Under the pieces are notes generated by a model that was not told the origin of the DNA, ran no database searches, and worked only from the letters and a program-made list of their open reading frames with translations. A stretch of DNA of 64,000 nt from Candidatus Brocadia sp. (GTDB lineage Bacteria; Planctomycetota; Brocadiia; Brocadiales; Brocadiaceae). Position 1 is the first letter of the stretch. Each line of letters opens with the position of its first letter. A program made the translations under genes and the position numbers. The DNA is taken from assembly GCA_021646415.1 (NCBI GenBank), contig SOEU01000006.1, positions 109,047 through 173,046 of the forward strand. Direction: 5' to 3'. Positions 44,256-53,306 of the stretch are shown in pieces.

Positions 44256-45190
44256 AGGATCATGATATCAGAAAGATCGCCGTTGTCGGTGCTGGTTTGA
44301 TGGGGCATGGGATTGCCCAGGAATTTGCTTTAGCGGGATATAAAGTCCATCTGAACGATCTCACGAAAGAAAAGCTCAAACAAGCCCTCAAACATATTCA
44401 AGAGAATCTCCAGATGCTCATGCGGATAGGGTTAGTGACCCGTGAACAGGTTGAGTTGGTTCAGACCAGGCTCCATACCAGCGTGGTACTTCAGGATGCT
44501 GTTAGAGATGCCGATGTGGTTATTGAATCGGTGTTGGAAGATCTGAAGCTCAAGCAAAAGATATTTCAGGAACTTGACACGATGTGTCCAGAACGCACTA
44601 TTCTGGCAAGTAATACCTCTACCATGATGCCAGGTAAACTGGCATCGGTAACCAGGCGTCCAGGCAAGGTACTGGCGACACATTACATCAATCCCCCTTA
44701 TTTAATGCCGCTTGTTGAAATCGTCCGCTGCCAGGCGACATCTGATGAAACGGTTACAACCATTTTTAATTTGCTTACGAAAATAGGAAAACGCCCCATC
44801 GTCCTCCAGAAAGAGGTGCCAGGTTTTGTCGTCAATCGCCTTCAGGGAGCGTTATTTCGTGAGGCGTTGTGGCTTGTGCAAAAGGGAATTGTTACTCCAC
44901 AAGATGTAGATAGTGTCATGAAGACCAGTCTCGGCCTGCGCTGGGCAGCCGCTGGTGTCTTCGAGATATTTGAAATAGCGGGATGGGATTTTGTGTTGGC
45001 TGGCGCTTCTGAGCTTCTTCCCCATCTCGAATCTTCACCTGAGGTGCCACCGCTGTTACGGGAAAAGGTCGAACGGGGAGAGTTAGGAGTGAAGACCGGA
45101 AAGGGGTTTTATGAATGGACAGCAGAGTCTGCTGAGTTCCTGAAACAAAGAATCGCACAAGCTCTGGTCAAGATATCACAATGGACCTAA
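44252..45190 (+). CDS. 3-hydroxyacyl-CoA dehydrogenase
   Basis: A 312-residue protein with a GTG start. The NAD-binding motif is IAVVGAGLMGHGIAQEFALAG, followed by DADVVIESVLEDLKLK, ASNTSTMMPGKLAS and THYINPPYLMPLVEIV with the catalytic His. The C-terminal helical domain ends LGVKTGKGFYEW. It oxidises (S)-3-hydroxybutyryl- or longer acyl-CoA. No thiolase or hydratase is adjacent, so its pathway is unclear. It lies between a broken SDR and a nitroreductase. Confidence 0.9.
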   Translation: MKDHDIRKIAVVGAGLMGHGIAQEFALAGYKVHLNDLTKEKLKQALKHIQENLQMLMRIGLVTREQVELVQTRLHTSVVLQDAVRDADVVIESVLEDLKLKQKIFQELDTMCPERTILASNTSTMMPGKLASVTRRPGKVLATHYINPPYLMPLVEIVRCQATSDETVTTIFNLLTKIGKRPIVLQKEVPGFVVNRLQGALFREALWLVQKGIVTPQDVDSVMKTSLGLRWAAAGVFEIFEIAGWDFVLAGASELLPHLESSPEVPPLLREKVERGELGVKTGKGFYEWTAESAEFLKQRIAQALVKISQWT

Positions 45191-45264
45191 ATAATTTGAC
45201 GTCTGTAACACCATATATCGACTGGCAAGCAGAAACAGAATAAGAAACGAGAGGGGAAGAAGTT

Positions 45265-46137
45265 ATGTCTAGGATAAAAATTACCCCTTCTTTATGCATA
45301 AAATGCGGCGCCTGTGTGCTGTCTTGCCCACGGACTATATTTATTCAGCATACAAAGGAATCCGTTCCTGATATTGCACAGGAAGAGTTGTGTAACCTTT
45401 GTGGTCACTGTGTTGCTATCTGTCCACAAGAAGCAATAAGCCACAGGGATTTTCCACAAGGCAGTATAAAGCCTGTTAATCAGGAAATCATTCCTTCAGC
45501 CGGGCAAATAATGGAGATAATCAAGGCACGGCGCTCCATACGGGCATTTAGGGAGAAGCCGGTTGAAAAGGAAATCATCGAAAAGATCATTGACGGTGCG
45601 CGTTTTGCTCCCAGTGCCCATAATACACAAAGTACCAAATTTGTTGTAATCCAGGACAAAGTTGTGTTGAATAGGATTGTAGAATTAACGGCATTTTCTT
45701 TTGCCAAAATCGTCAGGCAATTGCAAAATCCCGTAATAAAAATGTTATTTCTTGTACTTGCCAGAAAGAAAGTTAAAGGGCTACTTCATTCGCTACCAAT
45801 TTTTCATAGGATTGTAAATGCCGTTCACAATGGGAAAGATCCTATCCTTCATAATGCCCCGGTTCTCCTTATCTTCCATGCAGACAAAAGCATTGTTTTT
45901 TCAGATGTAAATGCAACCCTTGCACTCAATAATGCCTCTTTGATTAGTCATGCACTGGGTTTAGGGAGCTTTTATGCAGGATATGTGGTTGCAGCATGTT
46001 GCCGGGATAACAGCATTCATGGACTTTTTTCTATACCAAAAAATCACCAAATTTATGGTGCTTTAGCCCTGGGTTATCCAAAATTCAAATATGAAAACTG
46101 GATAGAGAGAAAGCCGGCTCAAATAGAATGGCTGTAG
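45265..46137 (+). CDS. Ferredoxin-nitroreductase fusion protein
   Basis: A 290-residue protein. Residues 1-60 hold two [4Fe-4S] motifs, CIKCGACVLSCP and CNLCGHCVAICP. Residues 85-285 are a nitroreductase fold (RRSIRAFREKPVEKEIIEKI, DGARFAPSAHNTQSTKFVV, ALGYP). Such fusions can feed electrons from ferredoxin clusters straight to the FMN site. The substrate is unknown. The middle of the domain carries a long insertion with a hydrophobic patch (MLFLVLARKK). It follows the dehydrogenase by 74 bases. Confidence 0.87.
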   Translation: MSRIKITPSLCIKCGACVLSCPRTIFIQHTKESVPDIAQEELCNLCGHCVAICPQEAISHRDFPQGSIKPVNQEIIPSAGQIMEIIKARRSIRAFREKPVEKEIIEKIIDGARFAPSAHNTQSTKFVVIQDKVVLNRIVELTAFSFAKIVRQLQNPVIKMLFLVLARKKVKGLLHSLPIFHRIVNAVHNGKDPILHNAPVLLIFHADKSIVFSDVNATLALNNASLISHALGLGSFYAGYVVAACCRDNSIHGLFSIPKNHQIYGALALGYPKFKYENWIERKPAQIEWL

Positions 46138-46195
46138 TACATACCATTCTGGTTTACTACATTCCCTTTTGATACAAGCAGTTCGATAGAAATGT

Positions 46196-46352
46196 CGAAA
46201 ATCGCGACTATTTAGCCAGGTGAAGTTTTGCCATGTGTAAGACTGGATGCTATAATAAATTCAGTATGACACGGCGATTTTATTTGTCGATCTGAATTTT
46301 TTTCAGCATCTCTTCGTGATTACTTCACCTGGCTAAATAGTTACCGAAAATC
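46196..46352. mobile_element. MITE with IS66-like ends and 8-base target duplication
   Basis: Twenty-base perfect inverted repeats (46207-46226, ACTATTTAGCCAGGTGAAGT, and 46322-46341) bound a 135-base non-coding core. Three more bases on each side (GCG left, TAC right) precede direct repeats CGAAAATC at 46196-46203 and 46345-46352. The right end, read inward, begins GTAA. An 8-base duplication plus a GTAA terminus are IS66 traits. No transposase is encoded, so it would need one in trans. Confidence 0.72.
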
Positions 46353-46556
46353 TCATGGCTGGTTTAGCCTTATAGATTGAACCCTATATTTTGAACCGGG
46401 CTAGGTCTTGAACTGTTGCCAACCATAAAAAATGCCAACTGTTTCGGTTCAGTCGAGGATGATTGAACCAGCAAAACGTATGAATGAAAACCTATACATT
46501 ATTCCATACATCGTATATGAGAGAGGTTGAAGAAGGAATTGGCAAGGTTATGCCTG
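46353..46556. other. Short non-coding gap after the MITE
   Basis: About 200 bases between the MITE and the CPBP protease gene. No gene, tRNA or clear terminator was seen in it. Confidence 0.4.
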
Positions 46557-47102
46557 CTACGTTTTAACAAAATATCTCAGATAAACTAATGCCCCGAAAT
46601 CATAGAAAAAATGTAAGAGAACGGGTGTAAGAATACTTTGATGCAGATGAAATAAGATTCCAATGTAAAATCCCATGATTGTAACAAAAATGCCATAAGC
46701 AGGTGTTATGAAGTGGAGAAGTCCAAAAATGATGCTTGCAGGCACAATACCAAATGTAACTTGAAGTACTCCCCTGAATAACAATTCCTCGGCAAAACCT
46801 GCAAAAAGAGAAATCAAATACAGATCAAAGAGATTTGCTTTATCAAATATTGATTTGACATCCGTTATTACCAGCTTCCTCAGTGAACCTATAAAAGGAA
46901 TAGTCTCTCCCCTTTTTGAAAGCAGGAAAATAAATAGGGACAGTGGTATCCATGCCCCAAAAGTTCCTATTAAAAAGTCGTACAAAAGACTTTCTGTCTG
47001 GAAGAGTAGTTTAACGTCAAAATATTTGGCAAGAAATAAGGCGATAGCTAATACTGTTCCTTCTATCGCACAGGTTGCTGATAAAAGTTTGTATCTGGAC
47101 AA
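46557..47102 (-). CDS. CPBP-family intramembrane metalloprotease
   Basis: A 181-residue protein with about five membrane helices. The catalytic motifs are EELLFRG, FGLLHFITPAYG and HFFYDF, typical of CAAX-protease/bacteriocin-processing (Abi/CPBP) enzymes. Family roles range from prenyl-protein processing to immunity against self-made peptides. No peptide gene was found nearby. It stands alone. Confidence 0.85.
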   Translation of the reverse strand: MSRYKLLSATCAIEGTVLAIALFLAKYFDVKLLFQTESLLYDFLIGTFGAWIPLSLFIFLLSKRGETIPFIGSLRKLVITDVKSIFDKANLFDLYLISLFAGFAEELLFRGVLQVTFGIVPASIIFGLLHFITPAYGIFVTIMGFYIGILFHLHQSILTPVLLHFFYDFGALVYLRYFVKT

Positions 47103-47185
47103 ATGGTATAGGGTCTCTTGAATTAGTGTTTATGTTTACAAAAATGCATTTTGCCCATTTTATTCACAAAATGATAGGGACGGCT

Positions 47186-47440
47186 TTATTTTATACTTCC
47201 TGTAAATACATAATCATTACCCGCTACCCCTACATGACAATTGATACACGCATCGACCTTACCCTCCTGGCGAGGTGTTGTCCTATTTCGTCTATCACCT
47301 TCTTAAATACATCAAAAGAACCCCTTTCTTGCGCTCTTATCCTATTGTCCTGTCGGACAGAAAGGGCAGTGCAGGTTGTACAGGTTTCCAGTCTCTGCAA
47401 GTATCTTTGTAGGATAATAGGGAAGCTTTATCCTTCCAGG
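47186..47440 (-). pseudogene. Decayed c-type cytochrome C-terminus
   Basis: On the minus strand one frame reads QEGKVDACINCHVGVAGNDY and then VFTGSIK with a stop at 47186. CINCH is a heme-attachment site, and the GNDYVFT end is like cytochrome P460-type proteins. Upstream, other frames hold GSFDVFKKVIDEIG and LPYYPTKILAETGNLYNLHC followed by PFCP, where a second heme site may have lost its His. At least one frameshift separates these parts. No signal peptide or start was found. A 167-codon frame on the other strand is an artefact. Confidence 0.42.
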
Positions 47441-47480
47441 GAATGCGTAAACATGAGGTATAAGGGAATTGGATATCTTT

Positions 47481-48257
47481 TTAATTGCGGACATTCTTTG
47501 TGTCACCATGATGCGTTCTTTCCCAGAGCTTTACATATTTTGCAAAAACGAAGAAGGCACTCGAAGCCGCAACAATAAATCCAGGCAAACCATCGAGGAA
47601 ACCCATCTTTATGATATATATTTTGATAAACTTACCGAGTGGTCGAAAAATTAATTGGAACAGACTAAACCGTTTATTACGTTCGTTCACATCAGCGAAG
47701 ATATTGGAATAGTTGTCGATTGTTCTTAATTGATGAGAAAAGTTTTTATAATTAAAATGGTTAATATCATGTTTCATGTATCGGGTTTTGCCGTCTACAA
47801 TAACCCGCCCATGAGGATTTGTACCTTGCCACTGTCCGCTTCCCCTCTTGAAGAGTCGCAATTGATAATCAGGATACCAGTCCCCATGATAAATCCACCG
47901 TCCGAGATAAAAACAACGTCTGGGAAAAATGAATCCCACTATAGTACCAGGATTACGAACCGCCTCCTGGATTTCCCCGATAAGTCCCGGAGATAGCCGT
48001 TCATCGGCATCCAAACAAAGGATCCAATCGTTTTTTGCCAAACCAATAGTATAATTCTTCTGATCGATATTTCCTGGCCATGCTCTTTGATATACCCGTT
48101 CTGTGTATTCCTTACAAATATCCACCGTCTTATCCGTACTGAATGAATCTACCACAATAATCTCATCTACCCACTTTACACTTTCAAGGCAATCACGGAT
48201 ACGGGATTCTTCGTTGAAGGTGATAATGCAGGCTGATATGGGAAATTTTTGGTCCAT
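47481..48257 (-). CDS. Family 2 glycosyltransferase (WaaE/KdtX-like), copy A
   Basis: A 258-residue enzyme with the GT-A fold. It has ISACIITFNEESRIRDCLES, WVDEIIVVDSFSTDKTVDIC and the catalytic DxD in LCLDADERLSPG. I chose the ATG at 48257, nine codons inside the longest frame, because the paralogue at 49789 starts at the same point. Relatives add a sugar to lipopolysaccharide cores. It lies 33 bases after the kinase gene and is about 80% alike to copy B by eye. Confidence 0.88.
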   Translation of the reverse strand: MDQKFPISACIITFNEESRIRDCLESVKWVDEIIVVDSFSTDKTVDICKEYTERVYQRAWPGNIDQKNYTIGLAKNDWILCLDADERLSPGLIGEIQEAVRNPGTIVGFIFPRRCFYLGRWIYHGDWYPDYQLRLFKRGSGQWQGTNPHGRVIVDGKTRYMKHDINHFNYKNFSHQLRTIDNYSNIFADVNERNKRFSLFQLIFRPLGKFIKIYIIKMGFLDGLPGFIVAASSAFFVFAKYVKLWERTHHGDTKNVRN

Positions 48258-48290
48258 TGCCACTTGGAATAAATTGTACCTCAATAATCT

Positions 48291-49760
48291 CTATCTATAC
48301 TTTTCTAAAAGTTGTTTCATAATATTTGCATTGATCGATTTGTTCTTTTGTGCAGGATGTCGATTTATATGAAAACATGCGTAATTCCCCAAATAACATT
48401 TAACTTGATGTTTTTCATTCTTCTGAACAAGGATATCCTGGGTATCCAAACCCTTGCTAAAGACACCAAAGGGTGAAACTTGTTCCGCAAACCGTAAAAG
48501 AGGAAATAAATGATTTTCGTCGATGTAAAAATCTGAACACTGACTCAAGGAAATGCAGTTGTCGGGTATCTGCGAAATGAGAAACGCCTCTCTCTGTAAC
48601 GTGGGGTGACGTCTTTTAAAAATACCGACAGGAACAGGCACATTGATTTTTAATGCAAATAAGGCATTTGCCTTCATCCATATTTGGGTAATGTAACGGT
48701 AATTAAACCCCGGATCAGTATCCTCTTTGAAATGCAAAATCTGAAAGTGGTTTCTATAAAAAACACTTCTGGTTGTTTCTTCAAGGGTATTTAACAGTGT
48801 TACCAACATTTCCGGTGTATATTTCTTCCGATAGTACCCCAAAAATGTATCAGATTTAAAAATGCCGAATGTTCTGTTTTCGTGAACACAAAGTCTGGAG
48901 GCCTTTTTGGCGTCTTTTTTCTGTATACGCACAGTTAACTCTTTAATTCGCCTTGCTAAGTTTTTGCACCGAATAAAATCCCCGTTTGTATAAGACCGGA
49001 GAAATCTGATTCGGTCAGAGTTCGTAAAGCCTTTTTCCCGATTCAATTTAGCAAAATACCACACCCGCAGCTTGTCCTTAAGCCCTTTTGTTTGTACTGA
49101 AACCATTTCAAAATCAATCAAGATTACCTTTTTGCCTCCGGTTCCGTCACTATATACTAAAAAATTATCCAACGAAAATGCATCCTGTATGATACCTGAT
49201 TCATACATATTCTTTGCAAGTTCGCCAAATTTCTTTAAAACATCCCTTCTCTCTGTAAGAACCGTACTGCTCTGCAAATATTCTCTCATCGAGCAACTGT
49301 TTTCGATCTTTCTTATTATTAAATAAGACTCCTTCGTGAAAATGTGTTTTTGTTCCCCACAAGCAACAGGTACCTCTACCGGAATACCTTTTCGTGCAGC
49401 CAGGTAGGTTGTGTAAAATTCATTAAATCCCCTCGTGCGCCTGAAAAGTTGTTTCGTCTTTTGAAGTAGATGCGGGTAGTTGTATATTTTCACAAGGTAA
49501 GTCTCTTTTCTATTCTCATGGGTAATTTCAAATTCACCCATTTTCTTATACCGATGTCTTCTGAAAAGAGGATTTGTTAATAGGGCATCACCGGTAGTCC
49601 CTTTTATTTGTTCTAGAAATGGAATCAAAAAGGAATGATGAGTGCGGACAATCCAATGGACATGCCCAATTCTTTTTGATAGATACCCTTCAAATGTAAG
49701 AGGTTTTGGTATAGAAAAGGGGGAAGTAATGAAACTTAGCAAATGAGAAAAAAACTGCAT
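48291..49760 (-). CDS. Lipopolysaccharide-core kinase-like protein with a second degenerate kinase half
   Basis: A 489-residue protein. The first half (about residues 60-300) is a Kdo/WaaP-type kinase with a catalytic loop QDAFSLDNFLVY and metal site VILIDFE. The second half (from about residue 340) starts another kinase-like N-lobe (NHFQILHFKEDTD, then a Lys in FALKINVPVPVGIF). It ends with GLDTQDILVQ and CYLGNYACFHIN, in which the catalytic Asp-Asn pair and DFE are not kept. So one active and one pseudokinase half are fused. It probably phosphorylates the inner lipopolysaccharide core. It is flanked by two GT2 genes in one operon. Confidence 0.78.
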   Translation of the reverse strand: MQFFSHLLSFITSPFSIPKPLTFEGYLSKRIGHVHWIVRTHHSFLIPFLEQIKGTTGDALLTNPLFRRHRYKKMGEFEITHENRKETYLVKIYNYPHLLQKTKQLFRRTRGFNEFYTTYLAARKGIPVEVPVACGEQKHIFTKESYLIIRKIENSCSMREYLQSSTVLTERRDVLKKFGELAKNMYESGIIQDAFSLDNFLVYSDGTGGKKVILIDFEMVSVQTKGLKDKLRVWYFAKLNREKGFTNSDRIRFLRSYTNGDFIRCKNLARRIKELTVRIQKKDAKKASRLCVHENRTFGIFKSDTFLGYYRKKYTPEMLVTLLNTLEETTRSVFYRNHFQILHFKEDTDPGFNYRYITQIWMKANALFALKINVPVPVGIFKRRHPTLQREAFLISQIPDNCISLSQCSDFYIDENHLFPLLRFAEQVSPFGVFSKGLDTQDILVQKNEKHQVKCYLGNYACFHINRHPAQKNKSINANIMKQLLEKYR

Positions 49761-49788
49761 CTGAAAAATGGTATTTTAATTATAAATT

Positions 49789-50568
49789 TTAATTTGGGAG
49801 TTTTTTCGTCTCTTTATTTTGCCCCCGTTCCCATAGCTTTACATATTTTGCAAAAACGTAGAAGGCACTCGAAGTCGCAATAATAAATCCAGACAAACCA
49901 TCGAGGAAGCCCATCTTTAAGATATATAGTTGAATAAACTTCCAGAGTGGTCGAAAAATTAATTGGAACAGACTGAACCTTTTACCACGTTCGTTCACAT
50001 CAGCGAAGATATCGGAATAGTTGTTGATTGTCCTTAATTGATGAGAAAAGTTTTCGTAGGTAAAGTGGTAAATGTCACATTTCAGATACCTGGTTTTCCC
50101 ATTTACAAAAAATCTGTCATGAGGATTTATACCCTGAAATAGTCCAAATCCCTTTCTAAAGAGTCGCAATTGGTAATTAGGATACCAACCCCCATGGTAA
50201 ATCCAGCGATTAAGATAAAAAGTACATCGGGGAAAAAGAAATCCTATGGTGTCTCCGGGATTACGAATGACCTCCTGAATCTCCGGAATAAGTCCCGGCG
50301 ATAGCCTTTCATCGGCATCCAGAGAAAGAATCCAGTCATTCTTTGCCAAACCAATGGTGTAGTTCTTTTGGTCGATATGTCCCGGCCATGCACGTTGATA
50401 GACCCGTTCGGTATATTCTCTGCAAATATCTACCGTCTTATCCGTGCTGAATGAATCCACCACAATAATCTCATCTACCCACTTTACACTCCCAAGGCAA
50501 TCACGGATGCGGGATTCTTCGTTAAGAGTGATAATGCAGGCAGATATGGGACATTTTTGGTCTACCAT
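49789..50568 (-). CDS. Family 2 glycosyltransferase (WaaE/KdtX-like), copy B
   Basis: A 259-residue near-copy of the enzyme at 47481. ISACIITLNEESRIRDCLGS, LSLDADERLSPG and the C-terminal MGFLDGLSGFIIATSSAFYV are shared in order. It begins the GT2-kinase-GT2 operon, 28 bases ahead of the kinase gene. Differences lie mainly in the middle, in the acceptor-binding region, so the two may add different sugars or act at different positions. Confidence 0.88.
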   Translation of the reverse strand: MVDQKCPISACIITLNEESRIRDCLGSVKWVDEIIVVDSFSTDKTVDICREYTERVYQRAWPGHIDQKNYTIGLAKNDWILSLDADERLSPGLIPEIQEVIRNPGDTIGFLFPRCTFYLNRWIYHGGWYPNYQLRLFRKGFGLFQGINPHDRFFVNGKTRYLKCDIYHFTYENFSHQLRTINNYSDIFADVNERGKRFSLFQLIFRPLWKFIQLYILKMGFLDGLSGFIIATSSAFYVFAKYVKLWERGQNKETKKLPN

Positions 50569-50700
50569 AAGTTATACATTTTTCGTGTTTCTATTGAATG
50601 AAACACAAATTGGAGTTTTCGTTTTAGGAAAGGTTGGCTCAATAAGAAACCAATACAACGATTTTCAGGCAGGGTTAGTTTGAATAAAAATATTTGTGAT

Positions 50701-53226
50701 TCAGATATTTTCCTCTTCATTTTCCTCCTGAGCGCTTTTCTCCACGATTTTTTCTTCTGCCGCAGCCCCTCCTAAGGCTTTTTCTGTACCCTCTCCAGTT
50801 TTTGTTTCTTCTGGAACAACCCGCGCAACGGAGACCAGTTTATCTCCCCCTTCTATAGAAAAAAGCGTGACCCCTTGTGTATTCCTTCCGATGGCGCGAA
50901 TGGTATTCACCGGTGTACGTATAACCTGTCCCCGTGCGGTAATCATTATTAGTTCGTCTTCGTCTCTCACATCAATCAGCGCCACGACCTTTCCGTTCCT
51001 GTCGGTGGTCTTAATATTTATAACACCCTGCCCGCCCCGATGATGGACGGGATATTCTGCAAAATCGGTACGTTTTCCGAAACCTTTTTCGCAAACGGTC
51101 AACAGAGAGGCATTCTCGTCAACAATCACGATATCCCTTACCTTGTCGTTCTCCTTGAGTGTGATCCCTTTTACCCCGTGGGTTACTCGTCCCATGGTTC
51201 TGACATCCTCTTCGGAGAAACGCATGGCCTTTCCCTGTTCGGTACCAAGGATGATGTCCTGTTTACCGTTCGTTAATTTAACACCGATCAACTTATCCCC
51301 CTCATCCAGGTTAATAGCAATAATACCACCCTTTTTTGGATTTCCATAGGCGTTTAACACGGTCTTTTTGATAATGCCGTTGCTGGTCGCCATGACCAAT
51401 TGCCGTTCGTCAAAATCTCTCACGGGAATAAGAGAAGTTACCTTTTCGCCTTCTTTAAATTCCAGCAAATTGACGAGCGCCCGACCTTTGGACGTTCTGG
51501 CCATTTGCGGAATATCGTAAACCTTGAGCCAGTAAACCCGGCCCTGATCGGTAAAAAACAGGATATAGTCATGTGTCGATGCTACAAATAAATGTTCTAT
51601 GAAATCTCCCTCTTTCATGTCGGCACCTGCAACTCCCTTACCGCCACGATGTTGTCTCCGGTAGGATGTGAGAGGTAACCGTTTTATATATCCTTCGTGA
51701 GTAATGATAACAGCATTGCTTTCCTCCGCAATCAGGTCTTCTATATTAAACTCAGTAGCAGCGCTGACAATCTCCGTACGGCGTTTATCACCAAAACGTT
51801 CTTTAATTTCCCCGATATCTTTTTTGATAATATCCAGCACCAACTTTTCATTGGCAAGGATAGCCTGATATTCTTTGATATCGGCGCATAATTTTTTATA
51901 TTCTTCCTCGATCTTTCCCTGTTCGAGTCCCGTTAACCTCTGGAGTTTCATATCCAGGATGGCGTTGGCTTGAAGTTCTGAGAGGGAAAATTTACTGATA
52001 AGTCCCTGGCGTGCACTTTCTACAGAGTCGGAGGTCTTGATCAGCCGGATAATTTCATCGATATGCTGGAGTGCAATCCGTAATCCTTCCAGGATATGTG
52101 CCCTTGCCTGTGCCTTCTCCAGCAAATAGTTTGTTCTGCGTATGATAACAACCTTTCGGTGCTCGATATAGTAGCTCAACATCTGTTTCAGATTGAGCGT
52201 TTCCGGCCGGTTGTTGATCAGGGCAATCATGATGATACTAAAACTGTCCTGGAGTTTGGTGTGTTTGTAAAGCTGGTTTAAAACAACTTCTTCGTCCTCA
52301 CCTTTCTTCAGATCAATAACCAGACGGCTCCCTTCCCGGTCACTTTCATTACGGATGTCTGCAATGCCTTTCAGTTGTTCTTCCCGTACTAATTCAGCAA
52401 TTCGTTCCAGGATATTATCCCTGTTAAGCTGATAGGGTATCTCGGTCACGACAATGCTCTTTTTCCCGCTCTTGGATGTTTCGACGTGTGCACGTGCACG
52501 TACGGTAATTGTTCCGCGACCAGTCCGATAACCCTCTTTGATCCCCTCGGTACCACAGATGAGCGCCCCTGTGGGGAAATCAGGCCCTTTGATGATCTTC
52601 ATTAATTCATCAATGGTGATTTCGGGGGTGTCAATAACCGCAATAATTCCATCACAAATTTCATTCACATTATGTGGCGGAATACTTGTAGCCATCCCGA
52701 CTGCTATACCAGAGCAACCATTGCAGAGCAAATTGGGAAATTTCGAAGGAAGGACAACCGGCTCCGTCCGGGTATCGTCATAATTGGGTACATAATCAAC
52801 GGTCTCCCTTTCCAGGTCTTCCATAATGACCATGGTGGCTTCTGTCATACGCGCTTCTGTGTAACGCATGGCGGCGGGCGGGTCTCCATCGATGGAACCG
52901 AAGTTCCCTTGCCCCTCTATCAGGGGATATCGGTAATTAAAATCCTGCGCCATCCGGACGAGGGTAGGATAGACTACCTGCTCTCCGTGGGGATGATAAT
53001 TGCCTGTAGTATCGCCTGCAATCTTGGCACACTTTCTAAATTTAGAACGGGGACCGAGTCCGAGGTCATTCATGGCAACCAGGATACGTCTCTGTGATGG
53101 TTTCAGGCCATCCCTTACGTCGGGAAGTGCACGGCTCATGATAACGCTCATGGCGTAACTCAGATACGAATCCTTCATCTCTTCTTCGATAAATAATTCT
53201 TTTATATTTTCTCTTCTTTCAACCAT
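50701..53226 (-). CDS. gyrA: DNA gyrase subunit A
   Basis: An 841-residue type II topoisomerase subunit. The ATG at 53226 gives the usual start MVERRENIKELFIEEEMKDS. The catalytic Tyr122 is in AAMRYTEARMT. The C-terminal beta-pinwheel has the GyrA box QHRGGKG, marking gyrase rather than topoisomerase IV, and ends in an acidic tail (EENEEENI). The quinolone-contact positions, Ser83 and Asp87 in E. coli, are Gln83 and Pro87 here (HPHGEQVVYPTL). It is the third gene of an operon after the NDPK-like and MBL genes (80-base gap). Confidence 0.96.
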   Translation of the reverse strand: MVERRENIKELFIEEEMKDSYLSYAMSVIMSRALPDVRDGLKPSQRRILVAMNDLGLGPRSKFRKCAKIAGDTTGNYHPHGEQVVYPTLVRMAQDFNYRYPLIEGQGNFGSIDGDPPAAMRYTEARMTEATMVIMEDLERETVDYVPNYDDTRTEPVVLPSKFPNLLCNGCSGIAVGMATSIPPHNVNEICDGIIAVIDTPEITIDELMKIIKGPDFPTGALICGTEGIKEGYRTGRGTITVRARAHVETSKSGKKSIVVTEIPYQLNRDNILERIAELVREEQLKGIADIRNESDREGSRLVIDLKKGEDEEVVLNQLYKHTKLQDSFSIIMIALINNRPETLNLKQMLSYYIEHRKVVIIRRTNYLLEKAQARAHILEGLRIALQHIDEIIRLIKTSDSVESARQGLISKFSLSELQANAILDMKLQRLTGLEQGKIEEEYKKLCADIKEYQAILANEKLVLDIIKKDIGEIKERFGDKRRTEIVSAATEFNIEDLIAEESNAVIITHEGYIKRLPLTSYRRQHRGGKGVAGADMKEGDFIEHLFVASTHDYILFFTDQGRVYWLKVYDIPQMARTSKGRALVNLLEFKEGEKVTSLIPVRDFDERQLVMATSNGIIKKTVLNAYGNPKKGGIIAINLDEGDKLIGVKLTNGKQDIILGTEQGKAMRFSEEDVRTMGRVTHGVKGITLKENDKVRDIVIVDENASLLTVCEKGFGKRTDFAEYPVHHRGGQGVINIKTTDRNGKVVALIDVRDEDELIMITARGQVIRTPVNTIRAIGRNTQGVTLFSIEGGDKLVSVARVVPEETKTGEGTEKALGGAAAEEKIVEKSAQEENEEENI

Positions 53227-53306
53227 GTATATTGCTACCTGATAAAATTTTGTTTTCTGATATCCTTCCTGGGTAAAAAGCGACAAATAACAATCACTGA
53301 ATTTTG

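Noticed and set aside
47075..47578. A 167-codon plus-strand frame
   Set aside because: It overlaps two real minus-strand genes at its ends and has no domain; the middle is explained by a decayed minus-strand cytochrome.
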